A stretch of DNA of 64,000 nucleotides from Paenibacillus aceris. GTDB taxonomy: Bacteria; Bacillota; Bacilli; Paenibacillales; NBRC-103111. The translations under genes and the position numbers were made by a program. The notes beneath the pieces were generated by a model. The model ran no database searches and was not told where the DNA came from. It saw only the letters and a program-made list of their open reading frames with translations. The DNA lies in contig NZ_JAGGKV010000007.1 in the NCBI RefSeq assembly GCF_017874035.1, forward strand, positions 62,001 through 126,000. Direction: 5' to 3'. Shown here piece after piece: positions 34,501-41,338 of this stretch. Positions within the stretch are counted from its first letter, which is position 1; each line of letters opens with the position of its first letter.

Positions 34501-34756
34501 AAGCGAACCCGTTCTATTAGTGGAGGGGCTTAACAGATACCAGCTAAAGCTTGTGAGCCTGGACGGCACGGCTTCGTCTGAACATATTGTGTCCCTCTTT
34601 TATCAAAAAGGAGAGAAGCTGTGGGATCTCTCCAGTGTTCTAACTGTGGCTCCATTGCGCTATGATATGGATGGTAATCAAACGTTCGATAAGGCGGATA
34701 TGATCGAGCTTTTGAAGTTAATCGAGCCGCTCACGGCGGGGAGTAATCGACCGTAA
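31511..34756 (+). CDS. Large exported protein with Ig-like repeats and a dockerin-like calcium loop
   Basis: Encodes 1081 residues with an N-terminal signal segment (12-32). About eight Ig-like repeats of the Big_3_5 type follow, each near 95 residues and carrying a GTVTFK-G-LG core (for example near 70, 275, 370, 465, 565) and a closing L-G-H-T-A-Y-GD. The first repeat is split by an extra module (about 89-195) with a CTNC pair and a WAYSDTDNNLYVYLNGFD-like beta region. Near the C terminus, D1052-x-D1054-G-N1056-x3-D1060-x2-D1063 is a dockerin-type calcium loop, of which only one copy is present. No LPXTG or SLH anchor is seen. It is probably a secreted adhesive or matrix protein; partner and ligand are unknown. 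Confidence 0.85.
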   Translation: MMKRLNVYKLRWVIVVILAAMLVNLYQSAAYALTAVGQVITGPASSSYGESVDFTTVISDRAAGGATPSGSVTFYDGGTPIGGPQPLITSEPTVVYKSSGSAPVLAGKKFTCTNCPVIQWGGLNYWAYSDTDNNLYVYLNGFDANNNLIKSWQISGNRYVTDITVDNIAKTVTLIGQSNVLTTRTWEQLENFNAHASVSVSSLGVGAHTITALYSGGDGLHDSQSSTFIHTVDKIQTNTGLSSNAGLIYVGEAVTFTATVSQLNGNPIASGGTVTFREGSNVLGTTSVNGSGVATFTTSVLPVNGYSVTATYNGDGQHYASTSSSLTQSVLGIPTEVAISASPGSTTYGNSVTLTATVTNGRASLLGPTGTVTFKEGSTVLGTGTLNSGTAMLTTPVLDIGSHSITAHYGGSFTHTANSSSSISVAVNPIPTSSTLTIAGGAGASSSYGTSLTLTATVVNSNGSSIVPGGTVTFKDGVSALGTVALSGGTATWSVPGSLATGSHSFKAEYSGDTNHGISSTAVAGHTVNKAATTITIEPPSSIIVGGTAIFTARVVNSSTANVQPKGTVTFKNNGVALLSPVTLDSNGTAALTVSNLPVGELSITAEYSGDGNHLSGVSSPITHPISKAPVTVQLLFTPQTVESIYGHAVTVQVQVAHTGSGGSVPTGTVALTGVGSFNNWPGELRLTNGIATWETEQLGIGTHSVVASYLGDDEHLPGISTSSSLQIKPIPVTVEVTSSVTDAVYYGSPIMFTAHVTNTNGEPQVPAGHVVFSGGNLLDTPKNLDSDGFASITTAALLPGAYSIQAVYVPDLLHEAKTSDPISQVVKPNLQGTVLILNHPSAIFQLAEPIRFSVSVGELIGDLTQPGYISLRENGAERARVTTDVYGNAEISLTDVSSGTHRFTALYEREGITDGTESQGVTVVVQPAFTQLTLTSDDYGKMLPMTKSWIAAVVHGDNPAFTFSPISAETGTRTELKRVDPLSGELGTAIELMNGQSEPVLLVEGLNRYQLKLVSLDGTASSEHIVSLFYQKGEKLWDLSSVLTVAPLRYDMDGNQTFDKADMIELLKLIEPLTAGSNRP

Positions 34757-34775
34757 CACCGTTTCGTGCATAAAT

Positions 34776-34940
34776 AAAAAAGGCTTGCTCATTGGTAGGG
34801 ACTGACCCCCCTAGCGTGAGACAAATCAAATCACCTTCAAGAAATGAAACCATGTCGGAAGATATGGAGATAAGCTTGGAGGTGTTTTGATCTCTGTCTC
34901 ATGAGGGGGATCAGTCTCTACTCGAGAGCGGGCCTTTTTT
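34776..34940 (+). terminator. Terminator of the Ig-repeat gene, loop occupied by the inverted repeat
   Basis: AAAAAGGCTTGCTC (from 34777) can pair, with G-U pairs, with GAGAGCGGGCCTTTTTTT (34923-34940). This is a standard terminator stem with a T-run, but its loop is 130 bases long and filled with the inverted repeat. Confidence 0.6.
34795..34921. mobile_element. Long inverted repeat, candidate miniature element
   Basis: Two 47-base arms (34795-34841 and 34875-34921) pair imperfectly: GTAGGGACTGACCCCCC with GGGGGATCAGTCTCTAC, GTGAGACA with TGTCTCAT, and CACCTTCAAG with CTTGGAGGTG. A 33-base loop lies between. It has no coding capacity and is about 127 bases long. The shape is that of a miniature inverted-repeat element. 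Both ends lie within the terminator of the Ig-repeat gene, so it seems to have inserted there. Confidence 0.6.
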
Positions 34941-34997
34941 TGTTGTGAGGCAGGGAATGAACATTTGATGTGTGATGCTGAATAAGGCTTTTTCAAG

Positions 34998-35190
34998 GAA
35001 CTAGAGTCCGCTATTTTGGCAAAATCGGCACAAATTATAGCGAAAGGGGAACTACAGGGACTTATTTGACCGAGGGACCGCTATTTCAGCGAAAAACGCC
35101 GAAATAGCGGTCCCTAGTTCCCTTCGATGGGTCCGAGGGCTCTACTTGAACAAAATAGCGAAAGAGAGTTCCGCTAAGTAGGGACCCTAT
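34998..35190. repeat. Dispersed repeat family A, copy 1
   Basis: The unit is built of GGGAACTACAGGGACT- and CCGCTATTTCAGCGA-like segments. It contains a perfect 15-bp stem, AGGGACCGCTATTTC (35073-35087) with GAAATAGCGGTCCCT (35101-35115), followed by TAGTTCCCTTCG. The same words recur at 62109-62241. No reading frame is present. Confidence 0.75.
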
Positions 35191-35225
35191 AGGTTTTTCT
35201 TGTCCCATGTGGGGGCATTATGGAG

Positions 35226-36455
35226 TTATCCCGCTTGTTTTTGCGGCTCCGTGTTTGTCCCGGCACGCTTTTCTTTCCGCTCCATGCCATAGCTGATAAG
35301 ACCGATCAGCAGACCTAGAACAGGCAGCAAGGCTCCTGCCCACGGAAGATAGGTAAGGCCCATATGCGTGATGACCCAACCGCCAATAAAGGCGCCACTG
35401 GCATTGCCCAGATTATTCGCCGAGTGGTTCGAGGTTGACGCCAGCATAGGCGCATCTTTTGCCATCGTCATGATGCGAAGCTGCAGGCCAGGCAGGATGC
35501 CGAACGCCGCCGCGCCCCATACGAAAATGGTAATGACAGCAGCAGCGGGCAGATGAACGGTGAAATTGAAAACAACAAGAATGAGGGCCAATGCCGCATA
35601 ATTACCGAGCAACGCCGGCATTAGCTTCCAATCCGCAAGTTTGCCGCCAAAGATATTGCCGAAGGTGACGCCAAAGCCGAAGAGAACGAGAATCCATGCG
35701 ACACGATGCTCCGAGAAGCCAGTCACTTGTTCCAGCAGCGGCGTGATGTAGGTGAAAACCGTGAATAAGCTTCCGCTGCCCAGTGCCCCCATAAGCAGCA
35801 TCAACAGCAGTTTTGGCTGGGTTAAAGCGCGGAACTGCTGAATGATGCCGGCACTTTTCTCCTGCTGCACGCGCGGGATTAAGAAAATGATGCCGATGAG
35901 CGAGACGATGCCCATCAAAACAATCGCGCCGAAGGAGGCGCGCCAACCGAGCTGCTGTCCAATGAAGGTGCCGAACGGTACGCCCATAATATTGGCGATC
36001 GTGAGACCGGCCATCATGATGGAGATGGCTCCTGCCCGCCGATCCGGACGGACCAGATGAACGGCGATAACGCCGCCGACGCCGAAGAACGTTCCGTGAG
36101 CTAGGGCTGTCACGATGCGAGCACCCATCAGGATGGTGTACGTAGGAGCAATGACACTTATGGCGTTGCCCACGATGAACACACCCATCAGCAGGCACAA
36201 CAGCAGCTTTTGCGGCAGTTTATTCGTAAACAAGGCGAGGATCGGAGCGCCGATTGCTACGCCCATGGCATAGCTGGTGATGAGCTGCCCGGCTTGCGAG
36301 ATCGTGACATGCAGATCTTCGGCAACATTGGGCAAAAGACCCATGATCACAAACTCCGTCATGCCGATGGCAAAGGCGCCAGCGGTTAATGAAAGAAGGG
36401 AAATCGGAAATCGTCCCTTGGGGACACTTTTTCCTACTACAGCTTGATGACTCAT
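35226..36455 (-). CDS. MFS transporter, Bcr/AraJ-like drug or sugar efflux
   Basis: Encodes about 409 residues with 12 predicted helices. It begins FPISLLSLTAGAFAIGMTEFVIMGLLP, the standard opening of the AraJ/YdhP group of DHA1 exporters. GARIVTALAHGTFFGVGG is helix 4 and LVRPDRRAGAISIMMAGLTIANIMGVPFGTFIGQQLGWR is the motif-C region marking an antiporter. The start is taken at ATG 36455; a GGAGAGG lies 16 bases ahead, which is too far to be convincing, and an ATG at 36512 with no site is the alternative. It is monocistronic, transcribed away from the heparinase-like gene. Substrate is unknown. Confidence 0.88.
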   Translation of the reverse strand: MSHQAVVGKSVPKGRFPISLLSLTAGAFAIGMTEFVIMGLLPNVAEDLHVTISQAGQLITSYAMGVAIGAPILALFTNKLPQKLLLCLLMGVFIVGNAISVIAPTYTILMGARIVTALAHGTFFGVGGVIAVHLVRPDRRAGAISIMMAGLTIANIMGVPFGTFIGQQLGWRASFGAIVLMGIVSLIGIIFLIPRVQQEKSAGIIQQFRALTQPKLLLMLLMGALGSGSLFTVFTYITPLLEQVTGFSEHRVAWILVLFGFGVTFGNIFGGKLADWKLMPALLGNYAALALILVVFNFTVHLPAAAVITIFVWGAAAFGILPGLQLRIMTMAKDAPMLASTSNHSANNLGNASGAFIGGWVITHMGLTYLPWAGALLPVLGLLIGLISYGMERKEKRAGTNTEPQKQAG

Positions 36456-36628
36456 ATTTCTGTGTCCAACCTCTCCGATAAGTTTAGTCTCTATAAATTT
36501 CTTTATACCCATGTTGCGCCATAGAGTCTAACAGGTCAAGATATGAGTAAAAAAAGTCAAAAAAACAGGATAACGATCAGCATCTAATTCTTTATAATGA
36601 GAGATATATAACTTGTAGATGGTTAAGC

Positions 36629-36655
36629 CACGAAAATCACGAAAGTCACGAAAGT
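36629..36655. repeat. Three tandem 9-mers
   Basis: CACGAAAAT, CACGAAAGT and CACGAAAGT follow one another, between the divergent MFS and heparinase-like genes and about 44 bases before the GTG of the latter. Direct repeats like this could bind a regulator or may be a small slippage product. Confidence 0.5.
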
Positions 36656-36698
36656 CCACACGGACCGAAGGCGGGCTGCCTTCAAATGACATGGGAAA

Positions 36699-38609
36699 GT
36701 GGGTCGTATAACGGTGAAAGTACTCGCAGACAACTTGAACTTGGATAATGTAAAAGCAGCGCTGCATGCTGGGCAAAAAAATCCTTCACAGCTGCTGTTT
36801 CCGGAAGAAACGCCTCTGCAGGTGAAGGCGCGATTGCTACAGGGGAAAGAAAGCAAACGGCTTGTCGAAGAGATTCGGAAAGAAGGGGACAAGCTGCTGC
36901 AGGAAACGATGCCCGAGCTGAATTATTCCTTGTTCCGGTTATTTTCCACAACAGGCTCTCGAAGGGAATATGAGCTTGTTTATTTTCGCCGTCGCAACCG
37001 GTTGACGACGTTTGGTTTATTGGCTTGGCTGGAAGGCGCGGATAGTGTCTATATGGATGCGCTTTCAGACACGATTGGGTCTATTCTGGACGAGTATACG
37101 TGGTGCTTGCCCGCGCATTTTCTGCATGGACCAGAGATGAGGTCCGCCGCACCAGAACAGTATGCGGCGGAAGGTCTAGTGAACCGGTCAGCGGAGTCGT
37201 TCACGATCGATCTTTTCGCGGCGGAGACTGCGTTCGCGCTAAGCGAAATCAGCGCGCTCCTCGGCGCGTTGCTGCCGCAACTTCTTCGCGTACGGATCCG
37301 CGAAGAAGTGCTGCGCCGCATTCTGCGGCCCTTTGTGACGCAGGCTCCCAGCAGCTGGGAGACCGCGACCCACAACTGGGCCTCCGTCTGCGGAGGCTCC
37401 ATCGCCGCTGCAGCGATCTACACGCTGCAGGATGAGGAGGAGCTCGCCGCGGTGCTGGAGCGCGCATTTCCTGCGCTCGCTTCGTACTTAAGCGGCTTCG
37501 AAGAAGACGGGGCATGTACCGAAGGGTACATGTACTGGCAGTACGGCTTCGGCTACTTCACCTATGCCGCTGACCTGATCCTGCGGCGCACCGGAGGCGT
37601 CGTGAATTGGTTCGAAGCGGACAAGGTGCGGCAAGTAGCCTTGTTCCAACAGAAAACCTTCCTCCACGGGAGGAAGGTTGTGAATTTCTCCGACTCGCAG
37701 GGGGAGGCGGGGATTTTTATGGGATTAAGCGGCTATTTGAAGCGGCTTTATCCTGAGATTGAGCACCCCGAGCTGACGCTCCGCGCAGGCTTTCGCGATG
37801 ATCACTGCAGCCGGTGGGCGCCTGCTCTGCGGAATTTACTCTGGTCGTTAGACGGCGTCGAGGGAAGCGCTTGGCAGACAGCGGCGTATTATTTACCAGA
37901 TGCGCAATGGCTGGTGTCCAGGCAGCTGCAAGAGCAGGGTGCATTTGTTTTCGCGGCCAAAGGCGGGCATAATAATGAACCGCATAACCACAATGATATC
38001 GGGCATTTCATCCTGTATGCACAGGGTGAAACACTGCTCCCTGATTTGGGAAGCGGGCAATATTCGCGGAAATATTTTGGACCGGAGCGCTATGAGATTT
38101 TGTGCAACGGCTCGCAGAGTCACTCCGTTCCGATCATTGACGGCTTGTACCAACAAGCTGGGGCGGAGCATCGGGCTGAACTGCTGGCCTATAGCAGTAA
38201 TGATGCGGAGGATGTGTTCGCATTAGAAATCTCCAGTGCCTATGGCACAACAAAACTTAAAGAGCTTGTCCGGCGCTTCACCTGGAGCAAAACAGAACCG
38301 CCGCTACTAGAGGTGACGGACAGCTATGAGTTCGTTCAAGCACCGGCGACGCTTGTGGAGCGCTTCATGGCTTGGCATCGCCCGCAGCAAGCGGAGGACG
38401 GGCGAATTCTGATTGCGGCATCCGAAGAAGCGCGGGTTTTCGTCTCTTATGATTTGGACCTGTTTGATTGGGAGGTCGAGACTCTCCATCACGTGAATCA
38501 TTTTGATCAGCCGGAAACATGCTATGCGCTTGATTTCAAGTTGAAGCCGGGCGTGCTGACCGAGTCCAACCTGAAGGTATCTGCAGCATTTCGGTTTGCT
38601 TTTCAATAA
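36699..38609 (+). CDS. Heparinase II/III-family protein (polysaccharide lyase-like)
   Basis: Encodes up to 636 residues with no signal peptide. An (alpha/alpha) helical N domain runs to about 360 (with NWASVCGGSIAAAAIYTL and GACTEGYMYWQYGFGYF, where E and Y match the usual catalytic region). A beta-rich C domain carries HNNEPHNHNDIGHFILYAQGE (H424, H429) and SHSVPIIDG. These enzymes cleave uronic acid-containing polysaccharides or oligosaccharides by beta-elimination. Being cytosolic, this one should act on imported oligosaccharides. GTG 36699 is the furthest start; GTG 36714 is equally possible and neither has a good site. GH88 follows after 25 bases, which would remove the unsaturated uronate made by the lyase. 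Confidence 0.85.
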   Translation: MGRITVKVLADNLNLDNVKAALHAGQKNPSQLLFPEETPLQVKARLLQGKESKRLVEEIRKEGDKLLQETMPELNYSLFRLFSTTGSRREYELVYFRRRNRLTTFGLLAWLEGADSVYMDALSDTIGSILDEYTWCLPAHFLHGPEMRSAAPEQYAAEGLVNRSAESFTIDLFAAETAFALSEISALLGALLPQLLRVRIREEVLRRILRPFVTQAPSSWETATHNWASVCGGSIAAAAIYTLQDEEELAAVLERAFPALASYLSGFEEDGACTEGYMYWQYGFGYFTYAADLILRRTGGVVNWFEADKVRQVALFQQKTFLHGRKVVNFSDSQGEAGIFMGLSGYLKRLYPEIEHPELTLRAGFRDDHCSRWAPALRNLLWSLDGVEGSAWQTAAYYLPDAQWLVSRQLQEQGAFVFAAKGGHNNEPHNHNDIGHFILYAQGETLLPDLGSGQYSRKYFGPERYEILCNGSQSHSVPIIDGLYQQAGAEHRAELLAYSSNDAEDVFALEISSAYGTTKLKELVRRFTWSKTEPPLLEVTDSYEFVQAPATLVERFMAWHRPQQAEDGRILIAASEEARVFVSYDLDLFDWEVETLHHVNHFDQPETCYALDFKLKPGVLTESNLKVSAAFRFAFQ

Positions 38610-38634
38610 AATAAATCAACTAGGAAGTGATGTC

Positions 38635-39762
38635 ATGAGTACTTCATTAGATTGGGCTCAAGAAGCTTGGGAGAAGACGGCTCACAAGGTAGCGAGAACA
38701 AGTAAAAGAATCGGAGACCGCTTCCCGCATGCCAGTGTAAAGGGCGAATATCAGCTGGAGCCTGCGTCTTGGTGGACAGCTGGCTTCTGGCCGGGATTGC
38801 TGTGGCTTCTGTACCGCAATACGCAAGACGGGCAGCTGAAGCTGCTGGCAGAGTCCTGCGAGGTGCAGCTCGATCAAGTCATCGCGGATTACTACCGCTT
38901 AGATCATGATATCGGCTTCATGTGGACGCTGACGAGCGTTGCGCGCTATAAGCTGCTAGGCGCGGAAGATTCCAAGCGCCGCGGCTTGCTCGCGGCGAAT
39001 CTGCTCGCTGCACGCTTCAATGTGCAGGGCAATTATATCCGCGCCTGGAACCCGTGGCGCGAAGGGGAGGACAATGCCGGCTGGGCCATCATCGATTGCA
39101 TGATGAACCTGCCGCTGCTGCACTGGGCCTCCACAACAACCGGAGACCCGCGTTACAAGCACATCGCCGTGCGGCATGCCGATATGGCGCTGGAGCACTT
39201 CATTCGCCCGGATGGTTCTGTGAACCATATCGTGGTCTTCGATCCGCACACGGGCGAAAAGCTCGAAGTGAAAGGCGGACAGGGCTTTGCCCCTGATTCC
39301 GGCTGGTCACGCGGCACCGCGTGGGCGATTTACGGCATGGCGCTAAGCCATCTCCATACGGGAGATGAGCGTTATCTGCATGCCGCTAAGCGCGCAGCGC
39401 ACTACTTCATGGCCAACTTGCCGGAGGACAGCGTGCCGCATTGGGACTTCCGGTTGCCGGAGGGGATTACGGCCTACCGCGATACGTCGGCAGGCGCTTG
39501 CGCTGCCTGCGGCTTGCTGCTGATCGCGGATCAGGTGAGCGGTCAAGAGAGCAGTCTGTACCGTGAAGCGGGTGAGCGTATCCTGTATTCGCTTTATACG
39601 AACTACGGCGCGTGGGACTCGGAGACGGAAGAAGGACTTATCCTTCATGGCACAAGCCATTACCCGGAAGGCAAGAATATAGATGTGCCGCTTATTTACG
39701 GCGATTATTACTTTGTGGAAGGTTTATCCCGCCTGTTAGGGCATGGGGAGCTGTTTTGGTAG
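38635..39762 (+). CDS. Unsaturated glucuronyl hydrolase, GH88
   Basis: Encodes 375 residues, the same length as the Bacillus GL1 enzyme (377). Catalytic aspartates align as D92 (LDHDIGFMW) and D154 (AIIDCMMNLPLL), matching D88 and D149 of that enzyme. The barrel opening ASWWTAGFWPGLLWLL and GFAPDSGWSRGTAWAIYG are typical. The enzyme hydrates the double bond of a 4,5-unsaturated uronate left at the end of an oligosaccharide by a lyase, releasing the sugar. ATG 38635 follows AGGAAGTGA. It is in an operon with the heparinase-like gene and is cytosolic. It confirms that uronate-containing glycans are the intended food. Confidence 0.93.
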   Translation: MSTSLDWAQEAWEKTAHKVARTSKRIGDRFPHASVKGEYQLEPASWWTAGFWPGLLWLLYRNTQDGQLKLLAESCEVQLDQVIADYYRLDHDIGFMWTLTSVARYKLLGAEDSKRRGLLAANLLAARFNVQGNYIRAWNPWREGEDNAGWAIIDCMMNLPLLHWASTTTGDPRYKHIAVRHADMALEHFIRPDGSVNHIVVFDPHTGEKLEVKGGQGFAPDSGWSRGTAWAIYGMALSHLHTGDERYLHAAKRAAHYFMANLPEDSVPHWDFRLPEGITAYRDTSAGACAACGLLLIADQVSGQESSLYREAGERILYSLYTNYGAWDSETEEGLILHGTSHYPEGKNIDVPLIYGDYYFVEGLSRLLGHGELFW

Positions 39763-39770
39763 GAATTCGA

Positions 39771-39813
39771 ATAAGCTGTCTGAGGTCAGAGATGACTTCG
39801 GCAGCTTTTTTTG
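39771..39813 (+). terminator. Terminator of the GH88 operon
   Basis: AAGCTGTCTGAGGTCA pairs with TGACTTCGGCAGCTT, followed by TTTTTT. Confidence 0.88.
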
Positions 39814-39989
39814 CTTTTACGGAGTTTTCACCATTTGCAGGCAAAGTGTGTGGGAAAGGAGAGAAGAGTAGAGTAGGTAAGTGAGGAAGTATGTGAAGGT
39901 AGAAAAAGGGTAATTTAGAAAAATCAAGCAGTACTTTTCAGTAAAGCGGCTTGATCTCCGCCGCTATGGACACGTTAATGCAATTCCTC

Positions 39990-40173
39990 GTTGTATGTTA
40001 TACAACAATATAAGCAGTTTTTACGATGCGGGCTCGCCTTCATTGTACAAAATACAATCATTTGAACCCAAATGCACCCCAAACAGCCCATTTCTGCCCC
40101 AATTGTTGTACAAACTGCAACATAGGGGAGTATAGGGACCGATTGACGGCCAAATTGTTGCACAAAGTGCAAC
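39990..40173. repeat. Dispersed repeat family B, copy 1 (four 17-bp palindromes)
   Basis: GTTGTATGTTATACAAC (39990), ATTGTACAAAATACAAT (40042), GTTGTACAAACTGCAAC (40105) and GTTGCACAAAGTGCAAC (40157) are palindromes of one type, with start spacings of 52, 63 and 52 bases. The spacers (CATTTGAACCCAAATGC..., GCCCATTTCTGCCCC) resemble those of the copy at 49690-49860. Confidence 0.8.
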
Positions 40174-40249
40174 ATTGAGACAGTCCTCCAAGAAGGCCAC
40201 TTTTCTCAAAGTGGCCAGCCCAAACACATCACACGGCGGTCTTATGCCG

Positions 40250-41260
40250 TTACTCTGCCGCCCGCCATCCGGCCAGCAGCTTCTCATGCTGCTGTGCAGC
40301 TAGATCGAAGCGGTACGAGGCCAACAGATTTTCCAGCTTCACCGGCGCAAGGAGAGGGTTCACCGGAATGTCCGGCGCCACGGGGAAGGAGAAGGCGGTG
40401 TTCATATAATCGGTCTGCACCTCACGGGACAGCATAAAATCGACGAGCTGCTTAGCAGCGGCTAGGTTGTTGCCGCCTTTCAGGATCGACACGGCTCCGA
40501 TCTCCCAGCCGGCTTGCGGTGGGATGAAGGAGGAGATGTTGTAGCCTGAGTTTTTGAAGCGGAGCTGGTCGCTCAAGAAGGAGACGGCTGCAGCCATCTC
40601 GCCTTCCGCCAAATGCTGTGCGCTCGTGTTGCCAGCGAACGTCATGGAGGCGCTTTGTTTCTTCAGCGCCTGCATCAGATCAATCGCTGCGCTGTCCCCG
40701 CGCTGCTGCGCAAGCGAGGCCAGCAGCGTGTAGCCGGTTCCCGACGTCTCGGGATCGGGAATCTCGATCTTGCCCTTGAGCTCGGGACGCAGCAGATCCT
40801 CGTACCGCTGTGGAAGCGGGAGCTCCTTCAGCTGGGGGTCCTGCTGCCAGACGGTTTGGTTCACGCCAATGGCCAGCGCCCCCATGTACATACCGGTCCA
40901 GTAGCCATCGGCATCCTTATATTTGGCAGATATACCGCCCGCAGCTGCTGGTGAGTAACGAAGGGATTTGCTTTTGTTTTTGAGCTGCTCATGCAGATCG
41001 GCAGGGCCGCCAAGCACTACGTCGATCCCGGTTTTGCCAAGTGTCAGCAGATGGTAGCTGGCTTCGCCGCTCGACATCCGGATGATATCGTACGGCTGGT
41101 CCGTCTTTTTCTTAAACGTTTCCAGCAGAATCCGTCCGGCATCTTCCTGGAAGATCACGTACACCTTGAGAGGCTGGTTGCTTTTCTTTTCCCCGATCAC
41201 ACGAAGGCCAAAGAAGATCCCAATCCCTATGATGAGCACGAGCAAACCTTTTTTCCACAT
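40250..41260 (-). CDS. Extracellular solute-binding protein, second copy
   Basis: Encodes 336 residues with one N-terminal membrane helix (about 5-24) and no lipobox. The binding fold is that of the Fe(III)/phosphonate/sugar-phosphate group (AfuA/FbpA-like): KVYVIFQEDAGRILLETFKKKT, RMSSGEASYHLLTLGKTGIDVVLGGPADLHEQL and ETSGTGYTLLASLAQQRGD. It is a paralogue of the protein at 44184-45218. The ATG at 41260 follows AGGAGGGA. It is the last gene of the minus-strand operon, separated from the ATPase gene by a terminator-like hairpin, so its expression may be lower or partly independent. The binding pocket probably differs from that of its paralogue. Confidence 0.85.
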   Translation of the reverse strand: MWKKGLLVLIIGIGIFFGLRVIGEKKSNQPLKVYVIFQEDAGRILLETFKKKTDQPYDIIRMSSGEASYHLLTLGKTGIDVVLGGPADLHEQLKNKSKSLRYSPAAAGGISAKYKDADGYWTGMYMGALAIGVNQTVWQQDPQLKELPLPQRYEDLLRPELKGKIEIPDPETSGTGYTLLASLAQQRGDSAAIDLMQALKKQSASMTFAGNTSAQHLAEGEMAAAVSFLSDQLRFKNSGYNISSFIPPQAGWEIGAVSILKGGNNLAAAKQLVDFMLSREVQTDYMNTAFSFPVAPDIPVNPLLAPVKLENLLASYRFDLAAQQHEKLLAGWRAAE

Positions 41261-41284
41261 GATGCAAATCCCTCCTGAACAGCC

Positions 41285-41311
41285 AAAAAAGGAAACCCAA
41301 GTTCCCTTTTT
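41285..41311 (-). terminator. Hairpin between ATPase and second binding-protein genes
   Basis: On the minus strand AAAAAGGGAAC pairs with GTTTCCTTTTTT. It lies before the second binding-protein start codon, so it may be a leaky terminator or, since AGGAGGGA follows it, part of a regulated leader. Confidence 0.55.
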
Positions 41312-41338
41312 AGCCAAGCTGCTAGTTGTTTATATGTC

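Larger units (their letters stand above)
34757..35225. other. 469-base interval: nested palindrome and dispersed repeat A
   Basis: No gene is visible. The first part holds a terminator stem whose arms are separated by a long inverted repeat (34776-34940). The second part (34998-35190) holds one copy of dispersed repeat family A. Both are given as separate entries. Confidence 0.7.
39763..40249. other. 487-base interval: terminator and dispersed repeat B
   Basis: No gene is visible. A terminator (39771-39813) ends the GH88 operon, then comes purine-rich sequence without structure, and copy 1 of palindromic repeat family B (39990-40173). The last 75 bases before the binding-protein gene end are plain. 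Confidence 0.7.

Noticed and set aside
34795..34921. Insertion sequence
   Set aside because: It is only about 127 bases long and carries no transposase. At most it is a non-autonomous relative.
39990..40173. CRISPR array
   Set aside because: The repeats are 17-bp palindromes with unequal spacing and related spacers, only four per locus, and no cas gene is present.
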